A program made the position numbers and the translations under genes. The notes under the pieces are model-generated. The model was not told the origin of the DNA, did no database searches, and saw only the letters and a program-made list of their open reading frames with translations. Positions 1-11,110 of a DNA stretch of 64,000 nt are shown one piece after another. Source of the DNA: Pseudo-nitzschia pungens (Eukaryota; Bacillariophyta; Bacillariophyceae; Bacillariales; Bacillariaceae); NCBI GenBank assembly GCA_037355855.1, contig CM074763.1, positions 1,488,001-1,552,000 of the forward strand. Reading direction: 5' to 3'. Numbering within the stretch: position 1 is the stretch's first letter; each line of letters starts with the position of its first letter.

Positions 1-1102
1 GTCATGTGTGAAACCAAGACAAAGGATAATGTATGTTGCCGCGCGATTCGTTTTGATCGCTTTGTTGATTTGTGGGGATTTCGTGCCAAATTTTGCAATA
101 GTTGATAATCTATCAGCTAGAGTTCCGCAAGACAAAAAAGATTTATCTCGAGTTGACTTTTTCAAGCGTCGTTTAGTCTAACATTGCAATGTACCCCTCT
201 GCTGCTTTTCAACACAAAATAGGTTTTTGTCCAAGTCGGCGTTGCCGTCCAGTACCGAGTCTTGGTTGACGGCGCATACGACGCTTACTATCGATTGACG
301 GACCCCCGCAACCAGATTCAATCGTATGTCTTCGATGTTGTTCGTTCAACGGTTCCCCGTATGGATCTCGACGATGCTTTTATGTCGAAAGACGAAGTAG
401 GTGAAGCCGTATTGACTCAGCTTCGAGATGTCATGAAGGACTACGGATACGAAATCAAAAAAACCTTGGTTACCGATCTATCGCCTGACGTAAGTTGTTT
501 TTCTTCTTGACATGCAGTACATGAGCAATCCAATAGTGGACACAATATTACATGGCCTTTGACTTATCTTTTCATTTGTCTCTTTACCTTTTCTGATTCC
601 CCTTCAGAATCGCGTCAAGGCTAGCATGAATGAAATCAACGCGAGTCGTCGTTTGAAAGAGGGTAAGTCTTTGCATCACAGATATTCCATCTGATGATGT
701 CCTATGGACTGTGTTTTAATCGTGAATATTTCTCTGTTACACACACACTCACACATGCAATACTTTTGACACATGTCAGCTGCAAGCCACAAGGCCGAAG
801 CCGATAAGGTGAAGCAAGTCAAGGCTGCAGAAGCTGAGGCCGAATCAAGATATTTGAGTGGTCTAGGTGTGGCTCGCCAGCGCAAGGCTATTGTAAACGG
901 TCTGCAAGAATCCGTTGGAACTTTTTCTGAGGAAGTCGAAGGCGCGACTCCTAAGGATGTGATGGATATCTTGCTGTTGACGCAGTATTTTGATACGTTA
1001 GCTGCTGTTGGAGCGAACTCTTTGATTATTGAGCACGACCCCTCTACGGTTGCTGACTTGCGGAAGTCGGTTGGAGGAGCGTATTTGAGTGGTGGTAAAT
1101 AA
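1..1102 (+). CDS. HIR: Hypersensitive-induced response (HIR) protein, SPFH/band 7 family, 5' partial
   Basis: The gene enters from the left edge. Exons read as <1-30, 223-489, 608-662 and 780-1102, with GT-AG introns (gtatgt, gtaagt and gtaagt donors) that keep one frame. The joined protein runs ETKTKDN-VFVQVGVAVQYRV, then DGAYDAYYRL, then KEAASHKAEADK and ends in YLSGGK, which is the normal HIR C-terminus. This family forms membrane-microdomain scaffolds related to prohibitin and stomatin; the long Ala/Glu/Lys stretch after the SPFH core is the coiled coil used for oligomerisation. Plant HIRs are usually about 285 residues, so roughly the first 40-60 residues, including the N-terminal lipid-attachment region, lie outside the window. 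The family call is seen directly; a defence role is known only for plant members and is not shown here. Confidence 0.93.
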
Positions 1103-1965
1103 GAGAAGGGCTTTCTTCAAAACTTTTGTGGTCAATTGATTGTTTCATTCCTTTCGCTGCCATCGTTTGATTCGTGTTCTACCAGGGAAAAATGAAACTA
1201 ATATTTTTTGTGAACGTGAAATAGTGTGTTAATGAAACTATCTTGATAATTTGTTTCTGTTAACAATTTTTGTTATCCGGGTTCGATCAAAGTAATGAGT
1301 CTAGTATTCTTTTTAGCCTTTATAGAAACACCAAATACAGTTGAGAATAACCAACGAATCACTGTTCATTTGTTCAGTATCAGCAGTCTTGTTGGACACT
1401 GAGCGAAAATGATAGAAAACTAGTCTAGTTGTAAACTGCGGATGAATCATAGTTTTGCTGGAATGCAATATATCTAATGATGTTGTTCCTTCGGCAACCG
1501 AAGTGCTACTTACTTGCTGGAAAAGGAAATCCGAAGTGAAATACATTTTGCTTTCCGCTGAAGCCTGAAACACATCGACGGTAGCAGTTGGCACGAGGTC
1601 AACAGGAACGCTTTTTGCGGAACACAGTAGTTTGCACTTTCATGAATTCAACCATATTTGGTCGAAGCATATGATGACGCTTGTCACGCGAGTATCCGTA
1701 CAGCGTAGCATGACACTCGGCTACTACGCCCTTCAGAATTTACTTCTACCCGCCATTACAATTATTCAAGACTAATTTCAGAAGGAAAAGGCCTAGACTT
1801 AACATCATGCTATGTCAAGGCCACTCTTATAAGTCTGACAGACCTTCGTTTGTCATAGCCTTGGTATTGATCATTATCATACAACAAAGAAACGCATCCA
1901 CAGATGAAAGCATGATTTCAAAAATTAAATTGCCTAGTGATGTCTTTACGTGTCCTTAGTTTCGA
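1103..1965. other. Intergenic region, no supported gene
   Basis: About 860 bases between the convergent HIR and methyltransferase genes. A 93-codon open frame on the minus strand (1313-1594) has no recognisable family or motif and is not supported. I see no repeat or RNA gene here. Confidence 0.6.
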
Positions 1966-3144
1966 TCATTTTTCGGCACGAATGACCACACATGCTGTTC
2001 CTAACACTTCAACAGTTACTTTGGACTCGTCAAATCCTCCTTTGACCACCAAATCTTTAAGGGTGTCAATGGAATCAAAATACTGAAAGGCCTGCTGCGA
2101 CACAGACACACCAGTTCGGTCGTCAAGGGATGCCACGTTCGAGAAATAGCTGGACAAAAAAGTTGTAGCAAAGTACCTGCCTCCGGGCTTGAGCACTCGG
2201 TAAATTTCAGATGCATGCAGCATCCAAGTCAGGCCAACAGTGCATGGCAGCCCCGGCATGCAAGCAGTCCGACGGATTCGGTTTTCATCGGAATTTCAGA
2301 AACACTGAGACGAACAAGATCGAGCGAAGTTTTCAGAGACTTGGGGGAGAGCTCGGGATCGGCGCTGATTCTTCGTCTCGCTTCGAGCAGCATGGCCTCC
2401 GAATAATCACATCCCAACACTCTTCCGTAATTTCCTGACTTGGCCAACCTTCTGGTGAAAAGTCCGGTGGCGCAGCTCATATCGACAACTACTGACGAAG
2501 GGTTGGCACGCGCTACAACGGGAGCAAAGTAATCAATCACCATCTGTGCTTCCGCATCAGGGCCTGGGAATCCCGCTGCAGCAAAACCCTGTCGCCAACC
2601 TCGCTCATATGCAAAAGAAACGGACGGGTTGGTGAACAAATCTCTCATCGGAATATATTCGTCTTCTTCGTCTCCCAAAAAGGAGTTCACCGGCCCTCGC
2701 AGAGGTGGAGGTACTGCCGGAACAATTTGTCGCAACGCCGATCTCAAAAGCGACGACGGGTCCGTGTTCGTAGGTTCCGGATCATCTGGTACAGGTTCGA
2801 GCAAATTGAGAAATGTATCGGCACTTCCTTCATATTTGGCTGTGGGAGAGGTAATTTTGAACGATGCACTGTTGGATGAGGTGATTCGGATTCCTTCCTT
2901 TGTTACGGGATCTGCCAAAACAGGATCCACGAACTGTTTTTGGCCCAAGGATTGACAATAACTTCTTTTTTTGTGCTAATAACTCCTCATTCTTTGTGTT
3001 GTCGACTGCACCAACAGCGTCGAAGAGAGCAGATTTCGCCGACCCAACTGATCTAGATCCACCAACAAAGGAATGTACCAATTGCCCTTCGAAGAGGAAA
3101 GCGCAGGTAGCTGTCGAAAAAATTGGCAATGACAAATACTTCAT
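1966..3144 (-). pseudogene. Plastid-type MenG/UbiE-like SAM methyltransferase, disrupted by frameshifts
   Basis: A class I SAM-dependent methyltransferase of the plant chloroplast UbiE-like group. The N-terminus (from 3144) looks like a diatom plastid presequence: hydrophobic MKYLSLPIFSTATCAFLF followed by a VHS-F site. Then come a PVLADPVTKEGIRI segment, motif I VVDMSCATGLF, VLGCDYSEAML, and a C-terminal EIYRVLKPGG segment. These pieces lie in different frames. The frame changes near 2945, near 2270 and near 2208; between the last two the expected HAGAAMHCWPDLDAA segment sits in the third frame. Each change is equivalent to one extra base. No GT-AG intron can explain them because conserved residues run up to and across each junction. 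Either the gene is a young pseudogene, the assembly carries insertion errors, or translation shifts frame. Substrate unknown; plant relatives are assigned to plastid quinone-type methylations only by similarity. Confidence 0.75.
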
Positions 3145-3895
3145 TGTTTGGTCTTCAGAAATTCAAACACTGTTGAAAGAGAAAGTAATGATTCGAAACT
3201 CGAATGCCTTCGTTAGTGCGTGATTCCTGGTGACGGTAGCTACGGGTCGAGGAGCATTCCATGTATCAACGCGGAATGATTCTGAACGTCAACGATGGAT
3301 TGCTCGTCACAATGATTGATGATTGATGAATTAGATGATGAAAAACCGAAGAAAGATGAGGTGGTCTAATGGTGGTGTTAACGAATTTACGAACTCTTTC
3401 CAATCTTGGGTTGGATGGAACAGTCAGTCAGTCAGTCAGTCGTGCACTGGACATAACTTAGAACACAGTCGTGGTTGTTCAATTTGCGTACTTGTATCCG
3501 TGATAGAATAGAACTGATTCAGTACCAACTACCACTTCCTACTGTACCTCAACCAGTGACGAAATTTCAGTTGCCTAGAAAATCTTCATCTCATCAACAG
3601 AGAGGTAAGGTAATGAGCATGTGATTTATTCGAAGTGAAACTAGCAAGACATATTGTAAAACCTAGACTGTGGAGAACCGATGATTGGCAAAAGGAAAAC
3701 AGAAGGATGTGATCATGGGACCATTGAGACATCCTTCTGCAGCCTGAAACGCGACAAGACCTTTGAACGCACAGAAAATACCATTCTCTTTTCGTCGTCC
3801 TCTACAGTACTGGCATTCCTTTCTTTTAGGATTTCAATACCCAGCCCTATTTTATTCAAACAGGACCATGGTGTTTCGGTTGGAAAGCATCCCAA
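3145..3895. other. Intergenic region, no supported gene
   Basis: Between two minus-strand genes. It holds a short (cagt) run near 3421-3442 and several overlapping small open frames on both strands without family features. No gene can be supported. Confidence 0.55.
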
Positions 3896-6800
3896 CTATG
3901 CATCGTCGAATTGACCAGCTTCAATACTCTCAGTTGCTTTTCTCCTCTCATCTATTGTGAGTTTTGGATGAAATATCGACGCGTCTCTACCTGTTTCATT
4001 TACTTCCAAAGCTGATTCGTTTTTTCCTGATTCGAGTTGCAAAAGCACTTCCGAGGTGGTACCAATGCTCCCCATCGCGTTTGTGTTCGAGTATTGTTCA
4101 TTCAGTCTTTCCTTCGCCCCCAGTTCATTTTTCGAACTATTTCCGCCAACAAAGTTCGACGGAGCTTTTCCATCAATGGCATCTGCTATCGGTGGTGGCA
4201 TCAGAAAATAATGTTTGTTGCTTACCAGAAGGGATCGATTGTGCTTCCTCGGGTGTGCGATTTGTCACGGGCACATGGAAGTTGCACGAGAGAAGTTGAA
4301 GAAAGTCAAGAAAGTCCGGAAAGTCCGTGAGGTTCCCCGACTCACGGCCCAAGTCTTTCTGAAGATCCGAGAATTTATTCTGAACTTCATTGAAATCAAC
4401 CTCAGTTGCTAGCTTTCGCCAAATACATTTATCGGAAGATTCCTCGGGAGGCTGGCCTTGTTTTCCAAGTTTCGTCATGAATGTCCCGACGACTTCAACG
4501 TCACCGCCAACGACAGAGCGGACCATTTGAAAAAAGGATTCCATGTTGACCAGTGGTGTTGCCGTCCCGTATTTCGTTTCGAGTGTTTTCATGGATAATA
4601 TAATGTTGTCCCAATAGATACCATCCCTCTGGCATGCCTCAAAGTGATTTTTCAATGCACTATCCGTAGGTTGCGAGAAGAAAAGAGATCCTGGAGCACG
4701 ATAGTCGAAAGGAACCATGCGGCACCCCGTACACTGCCAATATGTAGCCGAAGGAGTATTTGTTTGGACAAATGCATGCCGACGAAGTTTCGAGATTAGG
4801 TCCGACCCAGGTTTTACTGGCTCTTGGCCCTGCACATCTTCCAACGGTACTTCCTTTAGTCTCGCAAACAGCTTTTTGAAGAAGCGGCGCTGAGAGCCGA
4901 ATGGTAGACTCGAACATTGATGGGAGTGGATTTTTCGCAATGCATCAATGGTTCGCTTCAGTGGTGCCGAAACATTCGGGCAGATAAGCATGTGTTTGTA
5001 CAGAGACGACTACAAATAAAGAAAGAGAAATAGCTCTCGAGTGTGAGGTGCACTTTCGAGGAATGAGGAAGGTGCACATTGGAAAAAAAGCATCGTTTCA
5101 GTCCGACTTACGTTCAAAGTTCCTGCTATGTTGTCCGGAGCGGAAGGAAACGATCTCCCTGAATGCATGGTGCCGCGACCGTTTTGTGCTCTCGCACAAT
5201 GTATGCAGCACAAGCCTGCCACCCGAGTGAAGCCGGCGCTTCTTCTGTTCCCCCGAAGATCTGCCGCGGTCGGAATAGCAATCTTTAGTTGTCGCATGCA
5301 GAGAAACACAAAATCCGTAACTAAACTTCTATCCTCCGGTAGTATCAGGTTGTCGTTCTGGCTCGGATCCCATGACTCCTCGGCATCTTTCAATACTTGT
5401 CGAGCTTCCGCATCGTTCGCAGCGGATACCGGATGCAAGTCGGATGTCGCATGCTGCTGTGCCGACGAAACTCTGATCGAGGATCTTACTTCTTGGTTTC
5501 TCGCAGGGGCCGATCGGACCACCTCCGGGACGTAATCCTCGTCGTCGTCCTCTCGTTCCGAGGCTTTGCTGCCGATGACTTGATCCGTTTTCGGTTTGTC
5601 GGTCGCCCTGATGCGCTCCCAGAATTTCAAGAAGAATCGACTCTGGCTTCCGTACGGCATTTGTTGCATTTGTTTCGGGTGCACTTTTTTCAGCACTTGC
5701 AGCGCGCGCTTGATCGTGTGCGGCACAAAGGGACACTTCAGCAGGTGCAAAACAAACGAATTGCCCACGGCACTCGCCAAATTGTCGCGCGAACTCGAAA
5801 AGCTTCTGCAAGAGTTGACAAAGGCACTCGATCCGCTCGACCCATAGTTGCGCTCGCAGTGTCGGCAGCAGAAACCGGCAAATCCTATCCGCATCAGTTT
5901 CGTTTTCTTTCCCCTCGTGGCAAAATCTTCCTGTATCGCGTGGCAGAGCGCCACCTGTTTGACGGTCAGGAACATGAAATCACTCAGCAGCTTGCTATCT
6001 TCTTCAAACACCAGGCCGTTTGCCGAATCTTCCCGTTCCGCCCTGGCCTCGCGCAAAATCTCCGCGACATCCCCCGGAAGGTCGATCGGAGCGGAGACCG
6101 TGGGTTCCATGCTGACTACGCGGTTTGGGGCGACGGCGTCCGCCGTCGACTTTGCAGAATTGGCTGCTCTGATTCTGCCTCGGAAACAGCTGGGGTTGCT
6201 CCTGCTCTAGTTTCGACCGAACGGTGTCAAAGGGCAACAGGTCCAGTTTCAGACTTCTTCCAAAGCGAAGGCCACCGCTCCCTCCGAGTTCGACGAGCCC
6301 GAGGCGACGGCAAGAAATATTCCAGTACGCGGTCGCGGGGATTCCCCTCTTCATGCGCTTGCGGGGTGCCGCACCGGCCTCTCCCGTCCTGCTTGCTCTC
6401 AATGCACTCAGGGCACTATTGTACCTCAAATTGTCCGGGAGATTGGGGCAGTTGTCAAAGTGGTGCTGTGGTTTCTGGATGGACAAACTGTACAGCGCCG
6501 AAAAGTTCACCGGAAACGACACGGATCCGGGAGGCATCCTGGGAACCTGGCCGTTGCTCGTTTTTTGGGCCGCCTCCAGAGCTCTGGCGCAATGGATGCA
6601 CCGGATGCCCACCTGCCCCAGCACCGTGGGTTTTCGGCGACCCGACATCGACGTGCAATCGCTCGCGGTGGCACTGAAATATTCCATGTTTTCCCGCACG
6701 AATTTCTGGATCTCCGACAGGTAAATGCCGTCGTCCGTCGGTATCGACATCGGATGGGACCCCTCGAACCAACCGTCGTCGGCCGGATTTCTGTGCTCCA

Positions 6801-7628
6801 TCGCGCCCCGTGGGGTGGCAACCATCCGGCACCACCGAGGAAGCGGAAGAAGTCGCGACGACGGGGGTTATCGCGTTGCTCCTCACCGTAGCGGGAACCA
6901 CGCGCTCGCTGCTGCTGCTTCCGACCGGCAGCGGCGCCGACAAGACCGCTTCGGAGAATTTTCGTTTCTTTTTCAAACCGATGCATTCGTCCACGTCTAT
7001 CACGACGATGGGAGGCTCCAACAAAAAATCGTCGTCGTCGTCGTCGTCCGAGTCGTCGTCTAAAACGACAAGGTTGTTCCTCTCCTTCTCGGCAGCGGTT
7101 GTTCCGTCGGTGTTGGGTTCCGTTTTGATTTTCTTTCGTCCCTCGATCACTTTCAGGAAGGAAGGAAGAACCTTTGGATTCTTCAGCAACCTGTGCAGCA
7201 AACGACGGTTCTTGCGACGCAACTGCTTCCCGTTCAGATGTTTCCGAGCTAGATGCAATGCTGCCAGCATTCGACGTGGCGGTCGTGTTTGTATTGGACG
7301 AGGGAAGAGGAGACATTGTTTGCTGATGCAATGGCAGTCGCTGTGGTTCGGTAATCCCGTTGGTGTTGGTTGCGAGTGATGTTTGAGTGCGATAGTCTCT
7401 GTTCTGTGTCGATGTCGATGTCGATGTCGATGCCGATGCCGATGTCGATTGTGGCTCTTTTCCCCCCGGGGCATGCCCGACACCAACAGTGTCTCCAACG
7501 CGTGTTGCCGAGCCTTCCGGATTCGAATAATTCATGTTGCTCTCACTCGTTTCGCAGACAGTTCTTCCGAGAACCGGAGCTGGTTGTGTTCCGATCCAAA
7601 AATTTCTTTCGGAGAGTGATAAATGCAA
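3896..7628 (-). CDS. Multi-module C2HC (CxxC...HxxxC) zinc-finger-like protein, frame-disrupted
   Basis: I do not recognise a named family. The N-terminal third (7628 to about 6850) is Ser/Thr-rich and then acidic (a run of Asp near 7030-7060). Four Cys/His modules follow: GIRCIHCA...HFDNC (about 6480-6640), FCCRHC...LHLLKC (about 5740-5870), LCCIHCA...YKHMLIC (about 4970-5220, split by an intron at 5010-5111 with a gtaagt donor and tag acceptor), and CTGC...HFEAC (about 4640-4740). Modules 2 and 3 both continue into a GSQ-RFF segment. Spacing and invariant Cys/His suggest zinc binding (inference). The frame changes near 7140-7210, 6810-6835 and 6110-6208, and perhaps at 4173-4201, each time as one extra base. 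If the last shift is not real the protein ends at 4173. An internal Met at 7535 is an alternative start. Two adjacent genes split near 6110 are also possible. Confidence 0.6.
7415..7452. repeat. GATGTC hexanucleotide tandem repeat inside coding sequence
   Basis: About six copies of a tcgatg-type hexamer (variants tcgatgtcgatg and tcgatgccgatg). It encodes alternating Ser/Ala and Ser/Thr in the frame chosen for the C2HC protein, and His-Arg repeats in the neighbouring frame, so frame choice matters here. Confidence 0.8.
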
Positions 7629-9101
7629 GTAATGGTATTGATTTCAATGATATCTAACAAGGTTTACTTGTACTTGTACCTCGTAACCTTACCACCGACA
7701 AAGGATCGTTGATCGTTTCACTACCTGTTGTACCTTACTGGCTTCGACACGATTAACGTACGCACCGTACAGGAATACGTACTCGTACTCGTACGGTATG
7801 TTTTGGCCCTTTCATACCGTACGGTAACTTACCTCCGTCGCAAGTCGCAAGACAAATGATGGATTTTTGTTTTGCCGAGATTGATTTTGAGCTGAGGGAT
7901 TAGGGTGTGAACCGTAACCCTTTAGGAGAAAGGGACAGGAACGATTACAATTTTGAGAGTAACCTTACCCGTAATCATACTACTAGCAATAAGACTACCA
8001 CTACTACTAGTAGTATCCATAATGCTGATAGTAGGCCTACTAGTAGTAGTACTAATCACGAGGAGGAACAGAGCCATGAATCAATTACTGAAGGAATGAG
8101 TGCCAAAGGTGGTCACCAACGATCAGCACAGGACCATGTGTAGCTGACAGCAAAACAAAGAGGGTCGTTGCACCATCGATGAGTTGTTGTATGATTCTTG
8201 GTGTTTGTCTGATGGAACTTACATCATACTAATTCTGACTGAATGCATGGAAGAAATTGCACTGCTGGCATATGGATTCTTTTTCTTGTACTAGTACTAG
8301 TACTAGTAGTAATCACATTGTTGCCACGGTTTCTCTTTTAGTATCACCACCGCCAGCATGCTGGACCATAAATTGAACCTTTGAATCCAAGTGCGGAAGG
8401 CTCCGTTCATTACTATGTTGTAGAGTGCCTGATAACGAAAGCTTTTGGAACGTTGGTTTGCTAGAACTACTACTACTAGTACCTCCTCACAAACATGTCG
8501 CTCATCCATTATTCTTGCTCTTCTCTCGAGAATACAAGAAGTTGCGAATTGCAAACATCGCTTCACATGTACCGGTAACCTCACCCATAAATAATGTACC
8601 TGTGTAAGTTACTTACAACTAAAGTGAAAAAATGCTTTGCGTGCCCACCCGGCGACTGGCGACGATAATTTTGGCTCGAGTATGCTACACGTAGTAATTT
8701 TTTTCCCTTCGTAATTTCCATACCCGACTAAAAAAGCGCGCCTTCCCATCATACCTTTAAGTCTTCGATCCTCCCTTGTTCGTTCCCGAACAGAAGGATG
8801 ACAGATCCCGCTTCGTATTTTGAGAGATACACATGATATTATTACTACGTACCGGTATTATTCTTGTTGAAATTGTTGTTCATTATTATTTTTGTGGTCA
8901 CGTCCCAGTTAGCGTGATGACACAATAACTTCAATACTAGTACGGAGGAGTCGGAGCAGAAATTGATCACGGCGGAAGACAGCGACGGGATCACAAGGTC
9001 CAAACTCAATCAACAACACGCAGTCCCAGTGACCGAGGGAAGAAGGCAGCCGAAACCCGCCACCAGCAACGACGACAAACACTACCGAATTCAATACAAC
9101 C
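7629..9101. other. Intergenic region with CTAGTA trinucleotide runs
   Basis: AT-rich spacer between divergent genes. It contains tactag/ctactagtag runs near 7979-8055 and 8288-8312, and a gtaaccttac motif near 7681. A 78-codon open frame at 7907-8143 consists mainly of Ser/Thr/Asn from these runs and has no supporting feature. Promoters of both flanking genes must lie here, but no specific element is recognisable. Confidence 0.6.
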
Positions 9102-10695
9102 ATGGTGGAAGTAACCTTATCGTCTCCCACTTCCTCGTTCCGAACACTGAGCACTCCCCGGTCCCGGTCCGAACAGGCGGCGAAAAAGCCGGCGTGGCTG
9201 CTAGCGATCTACGCCCTTTTCGTCCTGGTGTGTCTCAACGCGGTGCGGCTGTATCGGGACCGAAAGCGGGTGATCCGGTTGGAACGGATGGAACTCGAGA
9301 AAAACGACAACTTGGACCTCCACTACAGCGCCGGTGCGGAGCAGCACGTCGTGAGCTCCAACTACGGGTCGAGCATGTACGGAGGTTCCATCCGAGCCGC
9401 GGACTCGACCAAGAAGAAGAGGAAACCGGCCCGCGATACGACGCTGGAGAACATCAAACCCAAACCGAAGGACGGGTCGGGGGATTACATCGTTCGACAG
9501 CCCGGGAACGACGCGTCGGATTTCAATGGGTTCAGTTTCTATTTGATGGCGGACACGCCGGTAAGAGGACGCAACGAAGGAATGCGGATGGAGGGGAGTT
9601 GCAGGAATTGCGCGGAGGGTGCCGGATGGGTTCCGCCGTAAATTGTTTGGTTTTGGATCGAAGAAAACGCGCTCACCGTAGTTCTTTGTGATTCTCGAAT
9701 TCGGCATTGTATTCGTCCTGCGTGAATCCCTGCTCCTGCCGTCTCGGCATTTTTGGCATTTTGCGATCCGTCGCGTTGCGTTGCGTTGCGTTGCGTTGAA
9801 TCTTCGTTAGTACACGGATTGGCAAGAAAAGAGACTCCGATCGCAGATGGCGGAGCTGAGGCACTATGTCGGGGATACTCCCGCACGCAATGTTAGTTTC
9901 GGCATTCACCTCGGAGATACGCAAAAAGTGTCGAACACACTCTGCGCCGAGTCGGCGTACGAAAACCACGCCTATCTCATCGCGAAAGGACCCCGTCCGA
10001 CGTTTGTCACCCCGGGCAACAGCGATTGGTTTGATTGCCCCAGACGGGAAGAAGCCTTTGGGTTCTTTTTGAAACACCTGGGACCCGATTTCATTTCGCA
10101 GTGGCATCGTGAACAATTCGAACCCTTTGATATTCAACGAGCAAAGGATGCCCCGGAACTCTTTAGTTTCTACATCGAGGGGATCCTCTTTATTGGCCTG
10201 CACGTGATCGATCCCCCGGCCAACCAAGAATCCTCAACGGTTCGGAACAAACGCATGAAAGCCAGCATGGAATGGTACGCCAGCACTATCGAAACAAACA
10301 TGGACAGACGCGAAGTCCGAGGGGCTGTTGTCATGGGACACGCGGGGCGATCGGAACAAAACGAACAATTTTTTCGGCACATGGCAAAATACTTTGCCAA
10401 CATTGGCACCCGAGAGAACATACCCGTTGTGTATTTGCACGGAAATGGACTCGAGTGGAAAGTGGATCGAAGCTTCTCCGAAGAGGCAAACTGGAGGGAA
10501 TTTACCGACATTCAGATAGACCAGGGCGGTCTGACCGAGCCATGCATAATCGACGTGGCTCCGCAACGAAAGGGAGAGGTTCAAGCACTGACAAAGGACG
10601 ACGAAAATAACGATATGCAAACTATTGTTTCAAACGGTCTATTCCGGTTGGATCGACAGAAAGGGCGCTACCCCGATCCAATGGATATTGCATAG
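9102..10695 (+). CDS. Metallophosphatase-like type II membrane protein (paralogue A)
   Basis: Two exons, 9102-9560 and 9811-10695, joined in phase 0 across a gtaaga...tag intron, give about 447 residues. Residues about 29-50 (PAWLLAIYALFVLVCLNAV) form a signal anchor after a short basic tail. The luminal part carries the motif order of calcineurin-like phosphoesterases: FYLMADTPYTDW, then HLGDTQK, PGNSDWFDCP, VMGHAGRS and LHGNG. The first motif has Pro where most members have the metal-binding His, and GNHD/E is replaced by GNSD. That pattern is typical of a distinct group with a PGDN-W-DC signature, whose substrate is not known to me. The intron contains six gcgtt pentamers. The closest relative in the window is the gene at 13181-14637, with the same first intron position. 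Confidence 0.85.
9767..9798 (+). repeat. GCGTT pentanucleotide repeat in intron
   Basis: Six tandem copies of gcgtt (first slightly off) in the single intron of the metallophosphatase-like gene, just upstream of the tag acceptor at 9808-9810. Confidence 0.85.
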
Positions 10696-11110
10696 TGAAG
10701 CAATACTTCACGGACGAAAACGTCTGTGTAACGTATACATTCGGGACAAAGTGTTTTCCAACTAACGAAACGAGTTGAAGACTTGAATAATTACTACAGC
10801 ATATTCTTCGATCGCACACAAAATCACAATCCGATTTTGATAGGAATGCAATTCGCGAACCGAGGCACTCTTGTTCGAGAGTTGACGGTTGCATTGCGAA
10901 GGTGGTGTAGGTGATTTTACTCTAGACTTCCAAAAAGATACCAGGTCAACATACATCAGATCCGATGCTATCTTACGATTCTCGTTGGACCTACCAAACT
11001 TTTCTGAATAAATTATTCTTTGATGAGATGCAGTGTCTTGCTAATTGAGCTAGATCCTGAGTGGTCGGTATTTGCAGTGTGCTACTTAGATGGTCTCCAT
11101 CTCTTTTTTT
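10696..11110. other. Intergenic region between convergent genes
   Basis: About 415 bases between the 3' ends of the phosphatase-like gene and the ankyrin gene. Nothing recognisable beyond presumed 3' UTRs. Confidence 0.6.

Noticed and set aside
5397..6677. 426-codon plus-strand open frame
   Set aside because: Antisense shadow of the GC-rich C2HC-protein coding region; no motif of its own, and the minus strand carries the conserved Cys/His modules.
6455..7498. His-Arg repeat protein read from the GATGTC hexamers
   Set aside because: The first part is the alternative frame of a coding microsatellite. Only the later acidic section (NLVVLDDDSDDDD, FLLEPPIVVIDVDECIG) was kept as part of the C2HC gene.
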